Below are positions 9,313 through 16,535 of a stretch of DNA of 64,000 bases, one piece after another. The stretch lies in contig NZ_JAGINT010000002.1 of assembly GCF_017876295.1 (NCBI RefSeq), positions 1,550,001 through 1,614,000 of the forward strand, written 5' to 3'. A program made the position numbers and the translations under genes. The first letter of the stretch is position 1. Every line of letters starts with the position of its first letter. The DNA comes from Kribbella aluminosa. Its GTDB lineage: Bacteria; Actinomycetota; Actinomycetes; Propionibacteriales; Kribbellaceae. The notes below the pieces were generated by a model, which was given only the letters and a program-made list of their open reading frames with translations, was not told the DNA's origin and searched no databases.

Positions 9313-10304
9313 ACACCAAGCTTCTCAAAGTCCTCGGCCCGCTCGACAGGCAGTCTCACGGGTCGTCGGGCCGCCGCGACGACCCCGGCGAGCGCGGTCA
9401 GGCTCACCGCCATGAACCCGCCGAACATTCCGAGGGTCTGTCCGTCGGGGTGGATCAACGACTGTCCGCGGAAAGCCTGTACCGCGACGGTCACCATGAC
9501 ACCGGTGTACGCGAAGGCAGCCACGCCGACGAGCCGCGCCCGTACCCGCTCCGGCTGCAGCCAGGTCATCCGACGGCCGAGGAAGTGCAGCGCGAGCAGG
9601 ACGATCAGCAGGAAATGGATCGCGTGCAGGCCGACGAAGTGCGGGATCCGCAGGTCCCCGCCGACCGTGCTCCAGTGCGTCAGCGGCATCCCCGGTCCAC
9701 CCGCCTCGACGCCGATCCCGTGGCTGCCGGCCAGCGTCACCGGGTGACCGTACGCGTCCTTGACCTCCGTACGCTGACCGTTCGCCCCGACCAGGTAGAA
9801 CGCGAGCGCCATCCCCGCGACCGCCAGTCCTAGACCGGCCCGGATCGCCCGGTTCAGCGGCGCGTCGCCGACCCGCTGGAACAGCAGCATGATCGCCACC
9901 ACCAGGCTCGCCCCGAACAGCCCGAGTACGCCGGACATGAACACCTGCTGCCCGACCTGGTTGAAGGTGTCGCCGGTGGCGTTGAAGTGGCTGAACGTAC
10001 CGCGCGCGGCCTGTACGGCGATGAACCCGACGTCGACGATTCCGGTGATCGCGAACGCGGTCCCGGTCCACCAGCCGAGGCGTTTCGCCTTGCGCAGCTT
10101 GGAAAGCAGCCACGCGAGCGTCGCGCCGTACAGGACGAACGAGATGCCGAACTTGAACGGCTTGAGCCACACGGACTCGTTGAGGATCTCCCGGTGGTCG
10201 ACCGCGAGACCGACCCCGGACGTCAGGACCAGACCGGCCATGGCGAGCACCATCAGCATCAACGGGCGATGCCAGGACTTGACTTCTTCAAGGGCTGTAC
10301 GCAT
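9309..10304 (-). CDS. Multi-pass integral membrane protein, unknown function
   Basis: A 331-residue membrane protein with about eight hydrophobic segments, beginning with LMLMVLAMAGLVLTSGVGLA near residue 15. Conserved-looking features include FKFGISFVLYGATLAWLL and HFVGLHAIHFLLIVLLALHF, where several histidines lie in or near membrane segments. I do not recognise a named family with confidence. The ATG at 10304 is chosen because it begins the hydrophilic leader just before the first helix; longer forms would run over the divergent amidohydrolase gene. It is coupled to the SDR gene by a 4-base overlap. Confidence 0.8.
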   Translation of the reverse strand: MRTALEEVKSWHRPLMLMVLAMAGLVLTSGVGLAVDHREILNESVWLKPFKFGISFVLYGATLAWLLSKLRKAKRLGWWTGTAFAITGIVDVGFIAVQAARGTFSHFNATGDTFNQVGQQVFMSGVLGLFGASLVVAIMLLFQRVGDAPLNRAIRAGLGLAVAGMALAFYLVGANGQRTEVKDAYGHPVTLAGSHGIGVEAGGPGMPLTHWSTVGGDLRIPHFVGLHAIHFLLIVLLALHFLGRRMTWLQPERVRARLVGVAAFAYTGVMVTVAVQAFRGQSLIHPDGQTLGMFGGFMAVSLTALAGVVAAARRPVRLPVERAEDFEKLGV

Positions 10305-10397
10305 GTCTCCATGCTTTCGGCGGACGGCCGGTAAAGCAGTGGTGCGAATCCGCCAACCGGGGTGGTGGTAGACCCACCCTGAGGCAGACTGCGAAGC

Positions 10398-11624
10398 ATG
10401 ATCGGGTTGCGGGCGGAGCGAATCTTCGACGGCGAGCGGATCGTCGACGGCAACCTGGTACTGATCGAAGACGGGAAGGTTGTCGCTCTGACGCGGGAGG
10501 ATCCGCAGGGCGGGGTGGGGCCGGCGGGTGTAGAGGTGCGGGAGCTGGCGGGGTGCACGATTCTTCCGGGGCTGATCGACGCCCATGTCCACCTGACCGC
10601 CGATGCCGGACCTGGCGCACTGGACCGCCTCGCCAACTTGCGTATCGCCGCCCAGACCGCCGGGCTCGCCGCGACCAGGCGGGCCTTGGCCGCGACCATC
10701 GAGCAGTCTCTGCGGCTGCACCTCGCGGCCGGTGTCACCACGGTCCGCGACCTCGGCGACCCGTACGACGCAGTCCTCAAGTGGCGCACGACAGCACCGG
10801 GCGGGTTACCGACGGTCGTCGCATCCGGTACGCCGATCACCAGCAGAGGCGGACACTGCTGGGGCCTCGGCGGCGAGGTCTCCGGCCCCGATGCGATCCG
10901 CGCCGCTGTCCGGGAACGTGCCGCGAACGGAGCCGACGTCGTCAAGATCATGGCCAGCGGCGGCGTCATGACTCCCGGCAGCGACACGATGAGTCCGCAG
11001 TTCACGCTCGAGGAGCTGGCGGCCGCGGTCGACGAGGCGCACGCGCACGGCCTCCCGATCACCGCCCATGCCCACGCGCTGTCCGCCGTACGGCAGGCGA
11101 TCGAAGCCGGTGTCGACGGGATCGAGCACTGCACCTGCCTGACGCCGGACGGCGTGGTCATCGACGACGGGCTGATCGCGGGTCTCACGGGCATTGCCGT
11201 CTGCGGGACGCTCGGCTCGGACCGGTCGATCGTGGTGCCGCCCGAGATCCTGGAGCTGGTCGCGAAGGCCGGTCTCAGTGCGGCTGCGCTTCAGCAGGCG
11301 GTCCGTCGGTTGTCCGACGGCGGCGTCCGGATCGTGGCCGGCTCGGACGGCGGGATCGGTCCCGCGAAACCGCACGGCCTGCTCCCGGCAACGCTCGCCG
11401 AGTACGTCGAGGCCGGGATCCCCGCGACTGCTGCCCTGATCACCGGTACGTCGTCCGCGGCCGACGCGCTGCACGTCCCGAAGGGCCGGATCCGCCCCGG
11501 CGCCGACGCGGACCTGCTCGTCGTACCTGGGGATCCGACGACGGACATCAGTACGTTGGCCGCCCCAACAGCTGTCTACCTCGCCGGGCAGGACGTCACG
11601 CCTGGCGGGTCGGCAGCGCGATGA
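10398..11624 (+). CDS. Metal-dependent amidohydrolase (imidazolonepropionase-like)
   Basis: A 408-residue amidohydrolase-superfamily enzyme. Metal ligands visible are HVH in GLIDAHVHL (about residue 62), a Lys in ADVVKIMASGG that may be a bridging ligand, His in ITAHAHAL, His in GIEHCTCL, and Asp in IVAGSDGG. The beta-sandwich halves at the ends (MIGLRAERIFDGERIVDGNL ... GRIRPGADADLLVVPGDP) are typical of prolidase/imidazolonepropionase-like members. The substrate is unknown; isolation from hut genes argues against histidine degradation. It is divergent from the membrane protein/SDR operon, and its last 29 bases overlap the 3' end of the next SDR. Confidence 0.86.
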   Translation: MIGLRAERIFDGERIVDGNLVLIEDGKVVALTREDPQGGVGPAGVEVRELAGCTILPGLIDAHVHLTADAGPGALDRLANLRIAAQTAGLAATRRALAATIEQSLRLHLAAGVTTVRDLGDPYDAVLKWRTTAPGGLPTVVASGTPITSRGGHCWGLGGEVSGPDAIRAAVRERAANGADVVKIMASGGVMTPGSDTMSPQFTLEELAAAVDEAHAHGLPITAHAHALSAVRQAIEAGVDGIEHCTCLTPDGVVIDDGLIAGLTGIAVCGTLGSDRSIVVPPEILELVAKAGLSAAALQQAVRRLSDGGVRIVAGSDGGIGPAKPHGLLPATLAEYVEAGIPATAALITGTSSAADALHVPKGRIRPGADADLLVVPGDPTTDISTLAAPTAVYLAGQDVTPGGSAAR

Positions 11625-12339
11625 TCTGGCGGAGGTTCAGCTCGCGGCGGCGGCTGACCGCGAACGTGACCACGTCGGCGATGTCGTCGGCGTGCAACGG
11701 GCCGATCTGCTCGTTCATCGAGGTGATCAGCTCCTGCCCGGGGGCGTCCAGGTGGGTGGCGAGTTCGGTGTCGGTGAGGCCCGGTTCGACGTTCGTCACG
11801 CGGACGTCGTACGGCGAGAGGTCCGCGCGGAGGGCCGCCGACAGCTGGGTGAGGGCGGCCTTCGTCGCGCCGTAGACGGCGTACCCGGGGAAGATCGCGT
11901 GCGCGCCGATCGACGAGATGTTGACCAGGTCCGCCGTACGTCCCTCGCCTGCTGCCTTGATCAGGTCGGGCGTGAACGCGTGGACGAGCCGAAGAACGCC
12001 GGTGACGTTGGTGTCGATCATCCGGGTCCAGTCGTCGAGCCGGCCGTCGGCGATCGGGGCCGCCAGCATGACGCCGGCCGCGTTCACCACCAGGTCGACG
12101 GTGCCGAGACGTTCGTGGATCCGTGCGACTCCGGCGTCGACGGACTCCTGCTGCGTGACGTCGAGGCCGACGCCGAACGTGCGCTCGCCGAGCTTGCCGG
12201 CCAGGTCGTCGAGGCGGTCCTGGCGCCGGGCGACCAGCGCGACCGAGGCGCCGGCCTCGGCCAGCTGGGTGGCGATCGCGGCGCCGATTCCGCTGGCGGC
12301 GCCGGTGACTACTGCGTTCCGAATGCTCAAGTTGGTCAT
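11596..12339 (-). CDS. Short-chain dehydrogenase/reductase paired with XRE-MmyB regulator
   Basis: A 247-residue SDR with TGAASGIG (about 13-20), NAAG at about 90, ISSIGAH containing the catalytic Ser, and YGATK. The start ATG at 12339 precedes MTNLSIRNAVVTG. It is divergent from the XRE-MmyB-type regulator, with 103 bases between starts. Such SDR/MmyB pairs recur in actinomycetes, so the regulator probably controls this gene. The 3' end overlaps the amidohydrolase by 29 bases tail to tail. Substrate unknown. Confidence 0.88.
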   Translation of the reverse strand: MTNLSIRNAVVTGAASGIGAAIATQLAEAGASVALVARRQDRLDDLAGKLGERTFGVGLDVTQQESVDAGVARIHERLGTVDLVVNAAGVMLAAPIADGRLDDWTRMIDTNVTGVLRLVHAFTPDLIKAAGEGRTADLVNISSIGAHAIFPGYAVYGATKAALTQLSAALRADLSPYDVRVTNVEPGLTDTELATHLDAPGQELITSMNEQIGPLHADDIADVVTFAVSRRRELNLRQIIALPTRQA

Positions 12340-12442
12340 GGCATCGATCCTGGGGCGGTCGCCGCGGCTTACCCAGGTGTCTGTCGAGCCTGGTTCTAGC
12401 AGGACCAGGTTGCGGATCCGGCCGGTATGGATACTGGAGGGC

Positions 12443-13312
12443 ATGGATCGTCGTGCGGAGCTGACCGAGTTCCTCAAGTCCCGGCGGGCCCGCGTGCAGC
12501 CGGAGGAGCTCGGCATCAAGGTGTACAGCGGGCGCCGCCGGGTGCCCGGCCTGCGCCGCGAGGAGCTCGCGCAGGCCGCGGGCGTCAGCGCCGACTACTA
12601 CGTCCGGTTCGAGCAGGGCCGGGCCGACAACGTCTCGCAGGAGATCCTGGACGCGGTCGCCGACGTACTCAAGCTGACCGACGACGAGCGGAGCCACCTG
12701 GCTCTGCTGGCGAAACCTGTACGCCGTACTCCGCGGCGTCGTCCGCCGCAGCGCCTGCGACCGGGGATGCAGCGGCTGCTCGACTCGATGCCGGACGTGC
12801 CCGCGTTCGTGCTCGGCCGCCGGATGGACGTCCTCGGCTGGAACCGGCTCGCGGCCGCGCTGATCGCCGACTTCGACAGCCTGGACCACAAGGACCGCAA
12901 CATCCCGCGGCTGGTGTTCCTCGACCCGGCATCGCGCGACTTCTACCCGGAGTGGGCGGCGGTAGCCGACGAGACCGTCGGCTACCTGCGGATGTACGCG
13001 GGCCGCTACCCCGACGATCCCGAGCTGACCGAGCTGGTCGGGGAGCTCTCGATCCGCAGCCCGGAGTTCCGGGAACACTGGGCTCGGCACGACGTGAAGG
13101 ACAAGACGTTCGGCACGAAGACGCAGCACCACGCGCTGGTTGGCGACATCACCGTGGGATACGAGACGCTGCAGCCGCCGGGCGAGCCGGACCAGTTGCT
13201 GGTGACGTACACGGTCGAGCCGGGCTCCACCTCCGAGCAGAACCTGCGGCTGCTGGCCAGCTGGACCGCTGCGGACGCGGGTCTCCCTGTGGAAGTCCCG
13301 GAGATACCCTGA
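12443..13312 (+). CDS. XRE-family regulator with MmyB-like ligand-binding domain
   Basis: A 289-residue transcription factor. The N-terminal HTH (about 10-85) contains GRRRVPGLRREELAQAAGVS and DYYVRFEQGR, the signature of the MmyB/MLTR group. The C-terminal domain (about 105-285, VLGRRMDVLGWNRLAAALIAD onward) is the PAS-like MmyB ligand-binding fold, known in one structure to hold a fatty acid. The start has GGAGG at 12436-12440. Divergent from the SDR gene it likely regulates. It ends 4 bases before the mshA start, so readthrough into mshA is possible. Confidence 0.88.
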   Translation: MDRRAELTEFLKSRRARVQPEELGIKVYSGRRRVPGLRREELAQAAGVSADYYVRFEQGRADNVSQEILDAVADVLKLTDDERSHLALLAKPVRRTPRRRPPQRLRPGMQRLLDSMPDVPAFVLGRRMDVLGWNRLAAALIADFDSLDHKDRNIPRLVFLDPASRDFYPEWAAVADETVGYLRMYAGRYPDDPELTELVGELSIRSPEFREHWARHDVKDKTFGTKTQHHALVGDITVGYETLQPPGEPDQLLVTYTVEPGSTSEQNLRLLASWTAADAGLPVEVPEIP

Positions 13313-13316
13313 CCAG

Positions 13317-14598
13317 GTGACCGAAACCCCCGACCGTCCGATCCGGCGGGTCGCGATGATCAGCCTGCACACGTCACCGCTCGACCAGCCCGGTACCGGG
13401 GACGCGGGCGGGATGAACGTGTACGTCGTGGAGCTGTCGAAGCAGCTGGCCGGGCTCGGGATCGAGGTCGACGTCTTCACCCGGGCGACCGCATCGGTGC
13501 TGCCGGCCCCGCGTGGAACTGCTGCCCGGCGTGACGGTCCGCAACGTTGCCGCCGGCCCGTACGAGGGCCTGACGAAGAACGAGCTGCCCGCCCAGCTGT
13601 GTACGTTCGCCCGCGCGGTGCTGCGCGCCGAGGCGATCCACGAGCCCGGCTGGTACGACGTGATCCACTCGCACTACTGGTTGTCCGGCCAGGTCGGCCT
13701 GCTCGCCCGTGATCGTTGGGCGGTCCCACTGGTACACACCATGCACACGATGGCCAAGGTGAAGAACGCCAGCCTGGCCGAGGACGACGTACCGGAGCCG
13801 CCCGCGCGGCTACTCGGCGAGGAGCAGGTCGTCGAGGCCGCGGACCGGCTGCTCGCGAACACCGACGACGAAGCGCGGGAGTTGATCGAGCTGTACGGCG
13901 CTCAGCCCGCGAAGGTCGAGGTGGTGAATCCGGGCGTGGACCTGGAGCTGTTCAGCCCGGGGTCGCAGGCGGCAGCGCGGCGGGAGGTGGGGTTGCCGGA
14001 GGATGCCGTCGTACTGGCGTTCGTCGGGCGGATCCAGCCGTTGAAGGCGCCCGACCTGCTGATCCGGGCCGCGGCGCGGATGCTCGACCGGGACCCGGGG
14101 CTGCGCTCGCGGCTGGTGGTCGCGATCATCGGCGGGCCGTCCGGGAACGGGATTGAGCACCCCGAGTCGCACGCGGAGCTGGCGCGGGCGCTGGGGATCG
14201 ACGACGTGACGCGATTCGTGAAGCCGATGGAGCGGGCGCGGCTGGTTGCCTGGTACCGGGCGGCGTCGGTCGTGTGCGTTCCGTCGTACTCGGAGTCCTT
14301 CGGGCTGGTCGCGCTGGAGGCGCAGGCATGCGGTACGCCGGTGGTCGCGGCGGCGGTCGGCGGCCTGAGTACGGCGGTACTCGACGGGCGGACCGGGTAC
14401 CTGGTCCGCGGGCACGGCGTCGACGACTTCGCCGACGCGCTGGCGCGGATCGCGACGGATCCGGCCGTCCGCGAGAGCATGGGCCGCGCGGCGGTCGCGC
14501 ACGCACGGGACTTCGGCTGGGAACTGACCGCACGGAAAACGCTGGCGGCGTACCGGACCGCGGCGCGGACAATGATCGCTGCGGAGGTAGCCGGGTGA
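13317..14598 (+). pseudogene. mshA: mshA, D-inositol-3-phosphate glycosyltransferase, frameshifted in this sequence
   Basis: MshA catalyses the first committed step of mycothiol synthesis, joining UDP-GlcNAc and inositol-3-phosphate. The GT-B glycosyltransferase is encoded in two frames: 13317-about 13505 (VAMISLHTSPLDQPGTGDAGG, the donor/acceptor loop) and about 13507-14598 (ELLPGVTVRN ... IHSHYWLSGQVG ... GRIQPLKAPD ... SYSESFGLVALEAQACGTPV). The shift lies at 13503-13512, and removing one G (13505 or 13506) restores LPPRVELLPG and a full-length protein of about 426 residues. Everything else looks intact, so a base-calling error or a very recent mutation is likely. GTG start at 13317. The stop overlaps the next start by 4 bases. 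Confidence 0.85.
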
Positions 14599-15083
14599 GA
14601 GTTTCTGCGGCGGACGTGATCCGCCAGGTGCTGACCGAGAACGAGCTCGAGTTCACCGAGGGGGAGCCGGGCGCGTTCGCCGCGGACCTGCCGGGCGAGC
14701 GGAAGCTCAAGACCACGGTCACGCTGACCGTGGGCCTGCAGGCGGTGCATGTGCATGCCTTCGTGGCACGGCACCCGGACGAGAACCACGCGGCCGTGTA
14801 CCAGTGGCTGCTGGAGCGGAACCTGAAGATGTACGGCGTCGCCTTCGCGGTGGATCACCTGGGCGACATCCACCTGGACGGGCGGGTGCCGCTGCACGCG
14901 ATCACGCCCAGTGAGGTGGACCGGCTGCTCGGGGCGGTGCTGGAGTACGCCGACACGTCGTTCAACACGATCCTCGAGCTCGGGTTCGCCACCTCGATCC
15001 GGCGCGAGTACGAATGGCGCGTGTCCCGTGGCGAGTCGACTCGAAACCTGGACGCTTTCAAGGGCTGGCTGGAGCCTCGATAG
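14595..15083 (+). CDS. YbjN domain-containing protein
   Basis: A 162-residue protein of the YbjN / type III secretion chaperone-like fold, function unknown. Typical features are an alpha/beta pattern, VHVHAFVARHPDENHAAVYQ and RVPLHAITPSEVDRLLG. It sits between mshA and gpm, the position of Rv0487 in M. tuberculosis, and starts with GTG overlapping the mshA stop (GTGA). The conserved coupling suggests a supporting role for a neighbouring enzyme, but none is established. Confidence 0.82.
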   Translation: MRVSAADVIRQVLTENELEFTEGEPGAFAADLPGERKLKTTVTLTVGLQAVHVHAFVARHPDENHAAVYQWLLERNLKMYGVAFAVDHLGDIHLDGRVPLHAITPSEVDRLLGAVLEYADTSFNTILELGFATSIRREYEWRVSRGESTRNLDAFKGWLEPR

Positions 15084-15093
15084 ACTCCGAGGC

Positions 15094-15840
15094 ATGACCT
15101 ATCGTCTGATCCTGCTCCGCCACGGCCACAGCGACTGGAACGCCAAGAACCTCTTCACCGGCTGGGTCGACGTCGACCTGAACGCGCAGGGTGTCGAGGA
15201 GGCGCAGCGCGGTGGCGAGCTGCTCCGCGACCGCGACCTGCTGCCCGACGTACTGCACACCTCGGTACTGCGCCGCGCGATCCGGACCGCGAACATCGCC
15301 CTCGAGGTCGCCGAGCGCCAGTGGATCGACGTACGTCGCTCCTGGCGTCTCAACGAGCGGCACTACGGCGGCCTGCAGGGCAAGGACAAGAAGCAGACCC
15401 TGGAAGAGCTCGGCGAGGAGCAGTTCATGCTGTTCCGGCGGTCCTACGACACCCCGCCGCCGGCCATCGAGCGCGGCTCCGAGTACGACCAGGCCGGCGA
15501 CCCGCGCTACGCCGGCCTCCCGCCGGAGCTGCTGCCGAGCACCGAGTGCCTGAAGGACGTCGTCGAGCGGATGCTCCCGTACTGGTACGACGCGATCGTC
15601 CCCGACCTCCGGGCCGGCAAGACCGTACTCGTCACCGCCCACGGCAACAGCCTCCGCGCCCTCGTCAAGCACCTCGACAACCTCGACGAGAAGACCGTCG
15701 TCGGCCTGAACATCCCGACCGGCATCCCCCTCTTCTACGAACTCGACGACAACTTCAAGCCGCTAACCCCCGGCGGCGAATACCTCGACCCCACCGCCGC
15801 CAAGGAAGCCATCGAAGCTGTCAAGAACCAGGGCCGGTAA
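15094..15840 (+). CDS. gpm: 2,3-bisphosphoglycerate-dependent phosphoglycerate mutase
   Basis: A 248-residue glycolytic enzyme interconverting 3- and 2-phosphoglycerate. The phosphohistidine motif LLRHGHSDWN starts at residue 7, with NLFTGWVDVDL next; RRAIRTANIAL, ERHYGGLQGKDK and the second catalytic histidine in TAHGNSLRALVKHL complete the active site. Length is exactly that of the dPGM family. ATG 15094 has GAGG upstream. It follows the YbjN-like gene by 10 bases, as in mycobacteria, and is closed by a perfect hairpin. Confidence 0.95.
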   Translation: MTYRLILLRHGHSDWNAKNLFTGWVDVDLNAQGVEEAQRGGELLRDRDLLPDVLHTSVLRRAIRTANIALEVAERQWIDVRRSWRLNERHYGGLQGKDKKQTLEELGEEQFMLFRRSYDTPPPAIERGSEYDQAGDPRYAGLPPELLPSTECLKDVVERMLPYWYDAIVPDLRAGKTVLVTAHGNSLRALVKHLDNLDEKTVVGLNIPTGIPLFYELDDNFKPLTPGGEYLDPTAAKEAIEAVKNQGR

Positions 15841-15846
15841 AACAGC

Positions 15847-15882
15847 CAGCCGCGCCGAGACAACACACCCCCGGCGCGGCTG
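15847..15882 (+). terminator. Terminator hairpin after gpm
   Basis: CAGCCGCGCCG (15847-15857) pairs perfectly with CGGCGCGGCTG (15872-15882), loop 14 bases, 6 bases after the gpm stop. Confidence 0.7.
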
Positions 15883-15972
15883 CCTATTGCCGGCTTCGCG
15901 GGGTGTGCCGTGCGCGACCTGTTCGACGCGGTCGTTTTCGCCGCGTACGACCGCTGCGTGACTGGGAGTCCG

Positions 15973-16221
15973 TCAGGTCCTCGACGGCGGGTCGTCAAAG
16001 GTGAGGTCCTCGAGATCCAGGCCGCGCAGATGGTCGAGCCGCGCCTGGAGCTCTGGCCGCTGTCCGACGATCCCAGGACTGGCCTCCAGGAGAGCGAGTT
16101 CGGTCCTGCGCAGCCTTCTCAGGTGCTGCTCCACCGCGTCGAGGTGCGCGACGAGCTCAGGCCCGCTCATGCCTGACAAGTCGACGTTGGTCAGCCGGTC
16201 GGTCTCGGACTGGTCGTTCAT
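15973..16221 (-). CDS. Small hypothetical helical protein
   Basis: An 82-residue protein without a recognised family. It begins MNDQSETDRLTNVDLSGMSG, then a strongly helical, charged stretch (PELVAHLDAVEQHLRRLRRT) and a leucine-rich helix up to DHLRGLDLEDLTFDDPP. The heptad-like spacing suggests a coiled coil. A start at 16233 (MFTG) is possible; longer forms read through Arg-rich sequence that looks non-coding. No strong ribosome site is visible. It lies between the gpm terminator and the next gene on the opposite strand. A chance open frame cannot be excluded. Confidence 0.45.
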   Translation of the reverse strand: MNDQSETDRLTNVDLSGMSGPELVAHLDAVEQHLRRLRRTELALLEASPGIVGQRPELQARLDHLRGLDLEDLTFDDPPSRT

Positions 16222-16535
16222 GCCGGTGAACATATCCGCGACCGACAACCCCAGGCGCCCCCACCCCAAATCTGTGAACAACTGACCGACCCCGGACACG
16301 CGGAAGGGCCGCCCGACTGCGCGCGGCGCCTCCGGCTGGACATCGGTACGCATTGCCCGGACGAGCACAGCAACCAGCACTCGTCCTTCCACAGCACTGC
16401 AGCTGTTCGCCAGCCGGAGGTGTGGCATTCGGGGTGAGGTCTTGCTGAGGCGGCGAAGCGGTTCTAATCTCTTATTTACGGGAGATAGTTTCAGAATGCC
16501 GAAGATATCCGTATTCCACCGCTCTGGAGGACGGA
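16222..16535 (+). promoter_or_regulatory. Intergenic region with candidate promoter for the secreted protein gene
   Basis: These 314 bases contain no convincing gene. A candidate promoter TTGCTG (16442-16447), 17 bases, TAATCT (16465-16470) lies 66 bases before the next start. A small inverted repeat ATCTC/GAGAT (16467-16471 and 16482-16486) covers the likely transcription start. GGAGG (16527-16531) precedes the ATG. Confidence 0.35.

Noticed and set aside
8581..9747. Open frames opposite the SDR and membrane protein genes
   Set aside because: Shadow frames of genes with intact family motifs.
13513..14598. Independent short glycosyltransferase starting at GTG 13513
   Set aside because: It lacks the N-terminal GT-B strand and glycine loop, which are found just upstream in another frame, so it is part of a frameshifted mshA.
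16234..16428. N-terminal extension of the small protein at 15973-16221
   Set aside because: The added residues are an Arg/Val-rich, non-coding-looking stretch with no ribosome site.
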